From contig JAEUSV010000065.1 in NCBI GenBank assembly GCA_016788485.1, forward strand, positions 1 through 38,266: DNA of 38,266 nt. The letters run 5' to 3'. Shown here one piece after another: positions 16,375 to 25,723 of this stretch; the stretch's first letter is position 1, and each line of letters starts with the position of its first letter. This stretch comes from Flavobacteriales bacterium. Lineage in GTDB: Bacteria; Bacteroidota; Bacteroidia; Flavobacteriales_F; PHOS-HE28. A program made the position numbers and the translations under genes. The notes under the pieces were generated by a model, which was not told the DNA's origin, searched no databases, and worked only from the letters and a program-made list of their open reading frames with translations.

Positions 16375-17816
16375 TGCAGGGCGCGGATGAGCTCGATGAC
16401 GGCGGAGCGCACGGTGTCGCGGCCCCGCTGCAGGCCCCAGGGCTGCTGCACGGCCTCGTGGTGGGGCAGTTCGCCGTGGTCGGCGGGCCCTTCGCCGCGC
16501 CCGGCCGGCACGAAGCGCAGGCTGGGCAGGGAGAGCACCAGGCCGGAGCGCGGAAGCACCACGTTCACCGGCCGCCCTCCGCAGAGGCTCGTGCTGTTAC
16601 TGCCCACCTCCTCGCCCACCACGCGGGCACGACCGCTGCGCTTGGCGAGCATCACGAAGGCCGCGGCGGCATCGCGCGTGGTTCCATCGCACACCACGTA
16701 GACCTTGCCGGTGAAGGCCTTGTGGTAGGGCAGCGTGATCTCGAGCCGCGGGTCATCGGCAGGCACGGCGATGGGGCCGGCCTCCGGAAGGGCGCCGCCC
16801 TCGGTGCTGGCGTAATCAGGTCCCTGTCGCCCATCGGCCGTGGCGGGCTGCCGCATGGTGATGGCCTCCACCACGCGGAAGGGCTCGGTGGCCACCAGGC
16901 TGAAGAGGAGCTCGGCCATGCCCATATCGGCACCGCCCGCCCCGCGTACATCGATCACCAGGGTGGTGAGCTCCTTCGCGCGCAGCTCGTGCAGGAACTG
17001 GTCGACCATCCGCGAGGGGTCGATGCGCTCGGCCGCCAGCACCTCACGGTCCAAGGTGCTGCACGTGACCCAGGCCGTGCGGATGTCGGCGATGGGCTCG
17101 AGGCGCCAGGGCAGCAGCCGCACGTTAACCGGGCGGTAGGCCTGCTCAACCTCCTCGCCGGTGAGGGCGCGCAGCACCGAACGCCGCACCACCCCATCCT
17201 CGCCCCGGTGATCGACCGTGTGCTCGGCGCGCGTGCCGAACCGGAAGGCGTAGAGGTAGCGGAAGTCCTGCTCGATGCAGCGTTCCACGTAGACCTCATC
17301 GTGCCCATCGGTGGGGATGACCGTCGAGAGCGCCTGTAGCACGTCGGCCGCAGCGATGCCGTCCAGGGCCACCACTTCGTTGCCGGGCGGTATGGTGCGG
17401 AAGCCCATGTACTCCTCCTCCACATGCAGACGGCCATGGATCACGCGCACCTTGAGCGGCAGCATGGGCGCCTGGCGCGACCAGTTGTCGCGCACCCTGG
17501 CGGAAGGGGCGAGCGTGACGTGCGCATCACCGACGCGCTTCAGCGCGGGGGCCAGGGCGAGCATCAGGTCGCGCTCGTCCATCGGCACCTGCAGTGTGGC
17601 CGAGACGGAATCGAGCAGGGCATCGAGCTGGGCGCGGCCGATGTAGCGGTAGGGATCGGGGTGCTGCAGATGCAGCGCACGGCGCACCACCTCCACATCC
17701 TCGCGCAGCTCCTCGGGGTAGCGCCGTTCGCCGCCCCAGTATTGCTGGGCCATGCCCATCGTCCAGGCCAGCAGGCCCGGCACCACCATCCATCGCTTCA
17801 TGCCCCGCATGTGCAT
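16371..17816 (-). CDS. Secreted S41-peptidase-like protein, catalytic Ser apparently lost
   Basis: This 481-residue protein has a signal peptide (MKRWMVVPGLLAWTMGMAQ, from Met6) and S41 family landmarks: GDAHV at 96-100, a PDZ-like central region (PPGNEVVALDGIAAADVL), and LVIDVRGAGGADMG near 286-299. The nucleophile motif, normally T-F-S-A-G-E or S-S-A-E, reads TTRDAAAAF at 379-387. Asp382 stands at the Ser position and Ala where the acidic residue is usual. It is probably not a serine protease; a binding role is inferred. Either Met1 (13 nt from a promoter box) or Met6 may be the start. It is coupled to the downstream binding-protein gene. Confidence 0.8.
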   Translation of the reverse strand: MHMRGMKRWMVVPGLLAWTMGMAQQYWGGERRYPEELREDVEVVRRALHLQHPDPYRYIGRAQLDALLDSVSATLQVPMDERDLMLALAPALKRVGDAHVTLAPSARVRDNWSRQAPMLPLKVRVIHGRLHVEEEYMGFRTIPPGNEVVALDGIAAADVLQALSTVIPTDGHDEVYVERCIEQDFRYLYAFRFGTRAEHTVDHRGEDGVVRRSVLRALTGEEVEQAYRPVNVRLLPWRLEPIADIRTAWVTCSTLDREVLAAERIDPSRMVDQFLHELRAKELTTLVIDVRGAGGADMGMAELLFSLVATEPFRVVEAITMRQPATADGRQGPDYASTEGGALPEAGPIAVPADDPRLEITLPYHKAFTGKVYVVCDGTTRDAAAAFVMLAKRSGRARVVGEEVGSNSTSLCGGRPVNVVLPRSGLVLSLPSLRFVPAGRGEGPADHGELPHHEAVQQPWGLQRGRDTVRSAVIELIRALQ

Positions 17817-17829
17817 CGCAACAACGGCG

Positions 17830-17837
17830 CGAAGTTA
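17830..17837 (-). promoter_or_regulatory. Promoter box upstream of the S41-like/binding-protein operon
   Basis: On the minus strand this reads TAACTTCG, followed by CGC, 13 nt before the ATG at 17816. This spacing matches the boxes at 1133 and 4316. Confidence 0.55.
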
Positions 17838-17890
17838 CCGGGGGTGCGCAGGACCGTGCCGCGTCACTTATGAACGATCCGGAACGCGAA

Positions 17891-17914
17891 GGCCCCGGTC
17901 CTTCGACCGGGGCC
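17891..17914 (-). terminator. Hairpin terminator downstream of pckA
   Basis: A perfect 10-bp stem, GGCCCCGGTC with its complement, encloses a 4-nt loop, starting 24 nt past the pckA stop. On the minus strand it is followed by TTCGCGTTCC, a weak T-rich tail. Its position in the 121-nt gap between pckA and the next operon's promoter fits termination of pckA. Confidence 0.75.
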
Positions 17915-17937
17915 CCGCCTTGCTCGTGACCTTTGGA

Positions 17938-19551
<1,614 letters not shown>

Positions 19552-19607
19552 GACTTGATGTGGTTCGCTTGGTTGACCGAAAGGACCCGACGGGCCGTTC
19601 GGGGCCG

Positions 19608-19615
19608 CGAATTTA
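19608..19615 (-). promoter_or_regulatory. Promoter box upstream of pckA
   Basis: On the minus strand this reads TAAATTCG, continuing CGG. It precedes ATG 19551 by 56 nt. This leaves one of the longest leaders in the window, possibly used for regulation. Confidence 0.5.
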
Positions 19616-19649
19616 ACCCTTCCCCGGGGTCCGGGTCCACTGAGGACGG

Positions 19650-20042
19650 TCAGGAACGCCGCAAAGCGCTGACCATCAGCACCGTCCACCCTCCCATGTA
19701 GAGCAGCCCACCCACCGGGGTGATGGGACCCAGGACCGACGTAATCCCTTGGATACCAAGCAGATCACGCGTACTGAGAAGGTAGAGCGAACCACTGAAG
19801 CAGAGCACCCCGCCGAGGAAGAAGGTGCGGGCCAGGCGGGCCGGGCCGGGGGGCAACCTGTCGCCGGCCACGGCAATGCCGAACAGGGCGAGCCCATGGA
19901 CGAACTGGTAGAGCACGGCGGTATGCCAGTTGGCCAGGGCCTCGGGGCTGATGCGGGGCTTCAGGCCGTGCGCCCCGAAGGCGCCCAGCATCACGCCCAC
20001 CACCATCACGCCCGCGGCGATCGCCAGTGTCCTTCGGTCCAT
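19650..20042 (-). CDS. DUF423 family small membrane protein
   Basis: This 130-residue protein has four predicted membrane helices. It carries the DUF423 signature: an N-terminal GVMLGAFGAHGLKP, then WHTAVLYQFVHGLAL, and a terminal ITPVGGLLYMGGWTVL. The family is widespread (YgdD-like) and has no established function. The start ATG lies 4 nt from a promoter-like CATCTTCG box. It follows the terminator of the upstream lipoprotein operon, so it is probably transcribed on its own. Confidence 0.88.
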   Translation of the reverse strand: MDRRTLAIAAGVMVVGVMLGAFGAHGLKPRISPEALANWHTAVLYQFVHGLALFGIAVAGDRLPPGPARLARTFFLGGVLCFSGSLYLLSTRDLLGIQGITSVLGPITPVGGLLYMGGWTVLMVSALRRS

Positions 20043-20046
20043 GGTG

Positions 20047-20054
20047 CGAAGATG
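20047..20054 (-). promoter_or_regulatory. Promoter-like box abutting the DUF423 gene
   Basis: On the minus strand this reads CATCTTCG, 4 nt before ATG 20042, followed by CACC. It resembles the leaderless arrangement at 31799. Confidence 0.4.
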
Positions 20055-20068
20055 CGCCGGAAAAGCGA

Positions 20069-20091
20069 AGCCCCCGCCGGTGGCGGGGGCT
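20069..20091 (-). terminator. Hairpin terminator of the CsgG/LPP20 operon
   Basis: A perfect 10-bp stem, AGCCCCCGCC with GGCGGGGGCT, encloses a 3-nt loop. On the minus strand it is followed by TCGCTTTTCC, a T-rich tail. It starts 22 nt after the stop of the last operon gene. Confidence 0.8.
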
Positions 20092-20112
20092 CGCTGGGCG
20101 CTGGGCCCGGGC

Positions 20113-20724
20113 TTACTTGTTCTGGAGCTTCTCCATCTCCTTGTCGAAGGTCTCCTTGAACTTCTCGTAGTCGTAGTCGATGCGCAGGCGCTCATCCTTG
20201 CTCAGGCGCTCGTTGTAGGCGGCCAGCAGGTCCTGGGCACTGAGCTCGATCGCCACGTAGCACTTGTAGTTGCCGGTGGCCTCCACCTTCATCATCTTCT
20301 CGCAGATGGTCTTGGTACCGCTCAGCTTCTGGTCCAGCACCTCGCGGGTGAGGCCTTCGAAGCGCTCGGCCACCTCCTCCTTGTTGTTCAGCTCGCGGCT
20401 GTTCACGTAGTTGTCGATCACGCCCTTGATCTGGGTGTTGATGGCGCTGGCGAGGTCGGCGCGGGCGTTGGCCATGGCCTTCTTCTTGGCGGTGGCCTGG
20501 TCCATGCTCTCACCCAGGTTGTTGGCGCGGAAGGCCTTGTCGTCGGTGAAGAACTCGGGACCCGAGCACAGCACCTTCACTTCGGTCTCGCCGCTCGGGG
20601 GCGTGGGGACCTCGGCCTGTTTCTTCTTGCTCTTGCAGGCGGTCATCGCGCCGGACAGCATCAGCGCCGTCATGAGGACCGTTACGGTGCGGTTGGTGGT
20701 GAGGGTTTTCATGGTGTTCGACAT
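20113..20724 (-). CDS. LPP20-like lipoprotein, short
   Basis: This 203-residue protein (or 199 from the second Met at 20712) has a lipoprotein signal ending LSGAMTAC, then a Lys-rich stretch. The mature part contains TAKKKAMANARADLASAINTQ, the helix typical of LPP20-type domains. It then has YKCYVAIELSAQDLLAAYN and a charged C-terminal helix. LPP20 proteins are outer-membrane lipoproteins, for example FlgP in Vibrio. It is the last gene of a four-gene operon with a larger LPP20-like gene 65 nt upstream. Function unknown. Confidence 0.75.
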   Translation of the reverse strand: MSNTMKTLTTNRTVTVLMTALMLSGAMTACKSKKKQAEVPTPPSGETEVKVLCSGPEFFTDDKAFRANNLGESMDQATAKKKAMANARADLASAINTQIKGVIDNYVNSRELNNKEEVAERFEGLTREVLDQKLSGTKTICEKMMKVEATGNYKCYVAIELSAQDLLAAYNERLSKDERLRIDYDYEKFKETFDKEMEKLQNK

Positions 20725-20789
20725 TGATGTGTCGTTGTTGGTGATGTGTTTGCCAAGGGCGTGCCAAACTTCGGAAGTCCGCGTCGTTC

Positions 20790-22175
20790 CTACAAGATCG
20801 CGTTCAACAGGGCGGGCACCACCTCCTGGCGGATGTCCTGCCCGGCCTTCTTGTAGGCCTCCATGCCGGCCTTGGGATAGTTCAACTGCACGCCCTTGAT
20901 GCCCTGCTTGCCGCCGGTGTAGACCACGTCCTGCGTGCGGCGGTCGCGGCAGGCGATGGCCAGGTCGAGGAAGGCGGTATGGAACCCGTTGCCCTCGCCG
21001 CCCTCACGGGTCGAGGCGGTCACGGTCATCAGCAGGTCGGCGTCCTGCTCGCGGTCCACGAAGCGGAAGCCACGGGTGGTGAGCTCCTGCTTGATGGTGA
21101 GCGCCGCGCCCCCCTCCGTGAGGGGTTCGCCCATGTTGCGCTCCATCACGGTCATGTGCACCTTGGGCAGCTTCACGTCGATGGGCACGCGCAGTTCGGG
21201 GGCGTTGAGGCTCGCCACCAGGGGCTTGGCGAAGGCCTGGTCCACGTCCTTCGGCACCAAGGCCTCCATGTCGAGCCGGGCCAGCAACGCAGGACCGGCC
21301 ACGGCCAGGTCCACCTTCTGCACAGTGGTGCGCACCTGGCCTTCGGCATCGGTGCCGCGCAGCTCCGTGACCGGGCCCGCGATGCCCGGATAGGACAGCA
21401 CGAGCGGTAGCTGTGCCAGGTCGCGGGCCGCGGTGCCCTGCACGAACTGGGCGCGCAGCAGCATCTCGCGGCTGAAGTGGTTGCCATGCTCGAGCACGCA
21501 ACGCTCGGGCAGCGCGGTGATGCGCGTGCCTGCCATCAGGCGTTGCAGGTCGTTGTACAGCTCGTTGGCCAGCGACACGTTGCGGCCGTTCACGGTGGCG
21601 GTGTCGTTCTCGCCCCAATACGCCTTCATGGCCAGCAGCGCGCGAAGGTCCTTGTCGAAGGCGCTGCGCAGGTCGCCCGTGGCCAGGCTCTGCTGTGCGC
21701 GGGCGTACAGGTCCGAGGCCTGCTGCACCGCCTGACGCTTGCGCTCGGCCTTGATGCGGGCATGCTCGGCCTTGCTCAGCCGGTAGTAGGTCCAGTACTC
21801 GGTGCCGTTCTCCCAGGTGTCCACCAGCTCGTACCCCTCGAGCTGCTCGCTGGTGCGCGTGTTGATGGTGCTGGTGAAGGACTCGTCGAAGGAGGTCTTG
21901 CGGTCGAGCGTGTAGAGCAGGCTGTTGCCTTCGACCTTCACGCTGATCTCGCTGGCCAGGTCGTTCAACGCGTTCTTCTTGGCCGTCTCCTGGTGGTCCT
22001 GACCGCCGCGGACGGCGGCCAGCCCGATGCCGATGTAGTAACCGTCGCTCACCGGTCGCGAGGCCACCCATGCGGGGCGCTGCACAGCGGGCTGCACGGG
22101 CTGCTGCACCACGGGCTGCTTGTCCTTGCAGGCCAGCAGCACCGCAAGCGCGGAAAGGAGGAGGAAGCGCTTCAC
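20790..22175 (-). CDS. Large LPP20-like lipoprotein
   Basis: This 461-residue protein has a lipobox (MKRFLLLSALAVLLAC, Cys16). Residues ~33-135 are LPP20-like: RPAWVASRPVSDGYYIGIG, then KKNALNDLASEISVKVEGN, then WTYYRLSKAEHARIK. A helical region (QQASDLYARAQQSLATGDL) and a beta-rich C-terminal half follow. Near the end, FVDREQDADLLMTVTASTR resembles domains that sense or compare outer-membrane components. The start is GTG, overlapping the TGA of the upstream CsgG-like gene (GTGA). This coupling suggests the two products work together. Confidence 0.78.
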   Translation of the reverse strand: MKRFLLLSALAVLLACKDKQPVVQQPVQPAVQRPAWVASRPVSDGYYIGIGLAAVRGGQDHQETAKKNALNDLASEISVKVEGNSLLYTLDRKTSFDESFTSTINTRTSEQLEGYELVDTWENGTEYWTYYRLSKAEHARIKAERKRQAVQQASDLYARAQQSLATGDLRSAFDKDLRALLAMKAYWGENDTATVNGRNVSLANELYNDLQRLMAGTRITALPERCVLEHGNHFSREMLLRAQFVQGTAARDLAQLPLVLSYPGIAGPVTELRGTDAEGQVRTTVQKVDLAVAGPALLARLDMEALVPKDVDQAFAKPLVASLNAPELRVPIDVKLPKVHMTVMERNMGEPLTEGGAALTIKQELTTRGFRFVDREQDADLLMTVTASTREGGEGNGFHTAFLDLAIACRDRRTQDVVYTGGKQGIKGVQLNYPKAGMEAYKKAGQDIRQEVVPALLNAIL

Positions 22176-23560
22176 GGGAGCTTGGTGGCCAGTTCCTGTT
22201 GGATGGTGCCTGCCAGGCCGGAGCAGGAACCGCTGAGCGCCTCGTTGCTCAGCGTCGCCACGGGCTTCACGTCGCGCGGAGCGGTCAACAGGCCCTGCAG
22301 CTGGCGGCGCTCGTTGGCGTTCAGGTTCACCACCCCGTTCTGCATGGGGAACAGCTGCTCGCGCTCGCCGTCGTAGGTGGCGTAATAGGCATGGTCCTCG
22401 GCGGTGCGGTCCACCACCTTGCTCACGAGCACCTCGCCCGTCTCTAGGCTCACCAGGCGGTAGCTCAGGCTCACCACCACCTTGTTCTCCTGGTACAGCT
22501 CCTGGTACTTCACCGGGCGGTACTTGGTGGCGATCATCATCTGGCCCGGGTTGTTCGGGTCGGGCACCTTCACGCGGTACGCCTCGAAGCCGTCCTTGGT
22601 GCTGCGACGCACCGTGCCCGGCACCTCCTGGTAATCGATCACCGAGCCCATGAGCACGGCCTGCGCGCCCATGAGGTTGCCCACCTTCACGGCGGTCTGC
22701 TCATCGACCACACCGCTCAGACTGAGCCGCTGCTCCTCCAGGATCCGGTCCATGTTCTCCCGGTCCACCACCTTCAGGAAGGGATCGTTGATCCCGGTGA
22801 GCGCGGTGGTGGCATAGGCCTGCACCTTGCCGGCCAGCTCGGGACGGTTCTTCACGTTGCTGGTGAAAGGCAGCACGGCGATGGTGTACTGGCCGCCGGT
22901 GAGGGCCTGCTGGCGCAGTGCGCTGGCGTCCTTGTAGCCCGCATCCTTGCTCACCACCTTGTCCAGGTCCTCATAGGCCTTGCGCCAGCGCTGTCCCTCC
23001 AGGGCCTGCTTGCCCGAACGGTAAAGGGGTTCGAGGTAGGCGATGTTCTGGAGGCTGGTCGCATCCTTGTAGTTGGGCTCGAGCTTGGCGATCTGGGCGA
23101 AGGTGGCCTCGGCGCCCTTGTAGTCCTGCTTGGTGAGCTGGTCCTGGCCCTTGTTGTACAGCTCCACCAGGAACTGGCCCTTCACCTCCTCGAAGTCGCG
23201 GCGGTAATTGTCGGCGATCTCCAGGCTCACGCCCGCGCGCTGCACGCGCTCCAGGTAGGCCTTGCCGTCCAGGAAGGTCTGTACCGCCGTGCCCTTGTCC
23301 TCGCCCACGCTGAAGGCCTTGAAGAAGGCGCTCATCTTGTCGTTGAGCACCTGTTGGCCGGCCTTCTTCAGGCCGATCTTGGCGTCGACGTTCGACGGGT
23401 TGCGTTGGAGGGCCTGCAGGTACATTTCCGCGGCCTCGGTGTAAAGGCCGGCCTCGTCGAGCTTCACGCCCTTCTTGGTGTAGGCCTTCGAGCCGCTGCA
23501 GCCCGCCCAGACCAGGGCGGCGAGCAAGGCGCTCAGGACGATATGTGCGGAGGTCCTCAT
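22172..23560 (-). CDS. CsgG-like lipoprotein with N-terminal TPR region
   Basis: This 462-residue protein has a lipoprotein signal (Cys21 in ALVWAGC). Residues ~25-225 are TPR-like (YTEAAEMYLQALQRNPSNVDA, DYKGAEATFAQIAKLEPNYKDA). From ~228 comes a CsgG/LpoB-type domain: YTIAVLPFTSNVKN, FLKVVDRENMDRILEEQ, and GNLMGAQAVLMGSVIDYQE. CsgG forms the curli secretion pore; relatives act as envelope cofactors. No curlin-like gene is present here, so a curli role is not supported. The start lies 34 nt after the DUF4476 gene, in the same operon. Confidence 0.85.
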   Translation of the reverse strand: MRTSAHIVLSALLAALVWAGCSGSKAYTKKGVKLDEAGLYTEAAEMYLQALQRNPSNVDAKIGLKKAGQQVLNDKMSAFFKAFSVGEDKGTAVQTFLDGKAYLERVQRAGVSLEIADNYRRDFEEVKGQFLVELYNKGQDQLTKQDYKGAEATFAQIAKLEPNYKDATSLQNIAYLEPLYRSGKQALEGQRWRKAYEDLDKVVSKDAGYKDASALRQQALTGGQYTIAVLPFTSNVKNRPELAGKVQAYATTALTGINDPFLKVVDRENMDRILEEQRLSLSGVVDEQTAVKVGNLMGAQAVLMGSVIDYQEVPGTVRRSTKDGFEAYRVKVPDPNNPGQMMIATKYRPVKYQELYQENKVVVSLSYRLVSLETGEVLVSKVVDRTAEDHAYYATYDGEREQLFPMQNGVVNLNANERRQLQGLLTAPRDVKPVATLSNEALSGSCSGLAGTIQQELATKLP

Positions 23561-23594
23561 GGGTCCGGGGATGAAGCGGCCGATGCCGCAGGGA

Positions 23595-24641
23595 TCAGCG
23601 CGACTTGATGTACTCGTTGAGCTCGTCCACGGAGCTCTCGAAGCTGAAGGCGTCGTTCACCTTGTAGTAGTTGCCGATGTCGTAGGTGTGGTCGTAGGCG
23701 AACTTGGCCAGATCGAGCTTGTTGTCCTCGAAGCTGAACAGGCCCATCAGCTGCTTCACCTGGTCGACGGTGAAGCAGTTGCTGCCGCCGATCTGCTTCA
23801 CCAGGGTCATCTTGGTGTCCTCGAAGCTCTTGGCCGCGATGCTGCTCTTGGCCTCCTCGAAGGCGGCCGGCGCCATGGGGTCGCCGCAGCCGATGGGGCC
23901 GTTGTAGCCGGGCATCTTGTACACCGGCTCGAGCACCGCCGTGGTGGCGGGCTTGCTGGGGGCGGGCGCCGTGGTGCCGCCCGAGCGGCTCACCGTGGTG
24001 GTGGTCGTGGTGGTGGTGGTGCGGGTGCCCGAGCTGGTGGTGGTGACCCCGGTGCCGGTGCCCGTGCCGCTCACGTTCACGTTCATGTTCACACCCATGC
24101 CGTTCACGCCGAAGCTCATGTTCACGTTCTCGCCTTCCACATCGCCATCGGTGGAGGACTCCTCCACCACGGTGGTGGTGATGGTCTCACCACCCACGTT
24201 CATCTCCACGGACTCGGTGCTCTCCTGGGTGGCGGCAGGTGCGGCCACCGGGGCATCCTCGGTGAAGGTGGTGGGCTTGGGCTTGACCGGTTCGGCCTTG
24301 GCGGCGGTGCCCAGTTCGGCCTCGCCGCTGGGGCGGATCACCCGCACGCCCTTCTTGTTCATGGTGATGGACATGGTGTACTCCTTGCCCAGGGGGAACC
24401 AGCCGTTCTGCTTGATGGGGGGCACGCTCGTGTCGGCGAAGCGCACCAGCAGGCTGGGGGTCTCGATGCGGATGCCGGTGGCCACCACGCGGCTCGCGGG
24501 CGTGGCGTTGATCTCGGCGCCGTCGACCATGAGGGTGAACTTCTCTCCCATGTCGGAGAACACGACCAGATCACAGGTCTGGGCGAGGAGGCCGGAGAAG
24601 GAGAGGCTGCCGGCCAGCGCGAGGGTAAGGATGCGTCGCAT
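23595..24641 (-). CDS. Secreted DUF4476 protein with Thr-rich linker
   Basis: This 348-residue protein has a signal peptide (MRRILTLALAGSLSFSGLLAQ). An N-terminal beta domain (~21-105) is followed by a low-complexity linker that includes nine consecutive Thr residues. The C-terminal ~95-residue domain matches DUF4476: FEEAKSSIAAKSFEDTKMTL, CFTVDQVKQLMGLFSFEDNK, LDLAKFAYDHTYDIGNYY. DUF4476 is common in Bacteroidota and its function is unknown. A perfect promoter box lies 14 nt upstream, making this the first gene of the CsgG/LPP20 operon. Confidence 0.85.
   Translation of the reverse strand: MRRILTLALAGSLSFSGLLAQTCDLVVFSDMGEKFTLMVDGAEINATPASRVVATGIRIETPSLLVRFADTSVPPIKQNGWFPLGKEYTMSITMNKKGVRVIRPSGEAELGTAAKAEPVKPKPTTFTEDAPVAAPAATQESTESVEMNVGGETITTTVVEESSTDGDVEGENVNMSFGVNGMGVNMNVNVSGTGTGTGVTTTSSGTRTTTTTTTTTVSRSGGTTAPAPSKPATTAVLEPVYKMPGYNGPIGCGDPMAPAAFEEAKSSIAAKSFEDTKMTLVKQIGGSNCFTVDQVKQLMGLFSFEDNKLDLAKFAYDHTYDIGNYYKVNDAFSFESSVDELNEYIKSR
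23994..24020 (-). repeat. Trinucleotide run encoding nine threonines
   Basis: Nine consecutive ACC/ACG codons lie inside the DUF4476 gene. Length changes here would keep the frame and only alter linker length. Confidence 0.8.
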
Positions 24642-24655
24642 GATGTAAGGGTTGG

Positions 24656-24663
24656 CAAATGTA
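24656..24663 (-). promoter_or_regulatory. Promoter of the DUF4476-CsgG-LPP20 operon
   Basis: On the minus strand this is TACATTTG, a perfect TAnnTTTG, 14 nt before the ATG. A TTG about 18 nt upstream of it (within CCCTTGCC) could be the -33 element. This is the most complete promoter in the window. Confidence 0.7.
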
Positions 24664-24723
24664 GGTCCGGCTCCCGGAAGGCAAGGGCTGTGCCAAAGGC
24701 CCCGAACGCCCGGGAATTCGGAT

Positions 24724-24731
24724 CATCTTTG
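24724..24731 (+). promoter_or_regulatory. Promoter box upstream of the GT2 gene
   Basis: CATCTTTG differs from TAnnTTTG by one base and lies 20 nt before ATG 24752. It diverges from the operon promoter at 24656. Confidence 0.45.
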
Positions 24732-24751
24732 CGCACCGCGACCCCGCATCG

Positions 24752-25711
24752 ATGGACCTTTCCCTGGTGATCCCCCTGTACGACGAGCGCGAATCCCTCG
24801 CCGAGCTCACCGAGCGCATCGACGCCGTGGTGAAGGGCATGGGCCTGCGGTACGAGGCCATCCTCGTGGACGATGGAAGCAAGGACGGCTCGTGGGACGA
24901 GGTGATGCGCCTTTCCAAGGCCAATCCCAGCATCAAGGGCATCCGGCTGGGCCGTAACTACGGCAAGAGCCCCGCCCTCAACGAAGGCTTCAGCGCCGCG
25001 CAAGGGCGGGTGGTGATCACCATGGACGCCGACCTCCAGGACGATCCGGCCGAGATCCCCGAGCTGTACCGCATGATCACCGCGGAGGGCTACGACCTGG
25101 TGAGCGGCTGGAAGAAGAAGCGGTACGACCCGCTGAGCAAGACCATCCCCACCAAGCTCTTCAACTGGACGGTGCGGCGCGTCTCCGGCATCCACCTGCA
25201 CGACTTCAACTGTGGGCTGAAGGCCTACCGGAAGGAGGTGGTGAAGAACATCGAGGTGTTCGGCGAGATGCACCGCTACATCCCCTTCATCGCCAAGAAG
25301 GAAGGTTTCCCCCGCATCGGCGAGAAGGTGGTGCAGCACCACGAGCGCAAGCACGGCACGAGCAAGTTCGGGCTGGACCGCTTCGTGAACGGCTTTCTGG
25401 ACCTGCTCACCATCACCTTCGTGTTCCGCTTCGGCAAGAAGCCGATGCACTTCTTCGGCAGCCTGGGCCTGCTCATGTTCTTCCTCGGCTTCCTCAGCAC
25501 GGGCTGGATCCTGGGCAGCAAGCTCTATCACCTGGCCACGCACCAGCCTGCGCGCCTGGTGGCCGATCAGCCCCTCTTCTACATCGCCCTCACGGCCATG
25601 ATCATCGGCGCCCAGCTCTTCCTGGCGGGCTTCGTGGCCGAACTGGTGAGCCGCAACAGCCCCGAGCGCAACCAGTACCGCGTGTCGGACCGCGTCGGGT
25701 TCGGCGCCTGA
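24752..25711 (+). CDS. Membrane-bound glycosyltransferase family 2 (GtrB/DPM1-like)
   Basis: This 319-residue protein has an N-terminal GT2 domain: LSLVIPLYDERESLAELTE, VDDGSKDGS, and the metal site TMDADLQDDP (D92-x-D94). The amphipathic LHDFNCGLKAYRKEV segment is typical of GtrB and dolichol-phosphate mannosyltransferases. Two C-terminal membrane helices follow (about residues 232-258 and 272-302). Such enzymes move a sugar from a nucleotide donor onto undecaprenyl phosphate. The next gene, 12 nt downstream, encodes a polytopic membrane protein that could use that lipid-linked sugar. Confidence 0.9.
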   Translation: MDLSLVIPLYDERESLAELTERIDAVVKGMGLRYEAILVDDGSKDGSWDEVMRLSKANPSIKGIRLGRNYGKSPALNEGFSAAQGRVVITMDADLQDDPAEIPELYRMITAEGYDLVSGWKKKRYDPLSKTIPTKLFNWTVRRVSGIHLHDFNCGLKAYRKEVVKNIEVFGEMHRYIPFIAKKEGFPRIGEKVVQHHERKHGTSKFGLDRFVNGFLDLLTITFVFRFGKKPMHFFGSLGLLMFFLGFLSTGWILGSKLYHLATHQPARLVADQPLFYIALTAMIIGAQLFLAGFVAELVSRNSPERNQYRVSDRVGFGA

Positions 25712-25723
25712 TCCCGCACCGGC

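Noticed and set aside
22172..23560. Curli secretion system based on the CsgG-like gene
   Set aside because: No curlin (CsgA/B repeat), CsgE or CsgF-like gene is visible nearby, and the protein has a large TPR region absent from curli CsgG.
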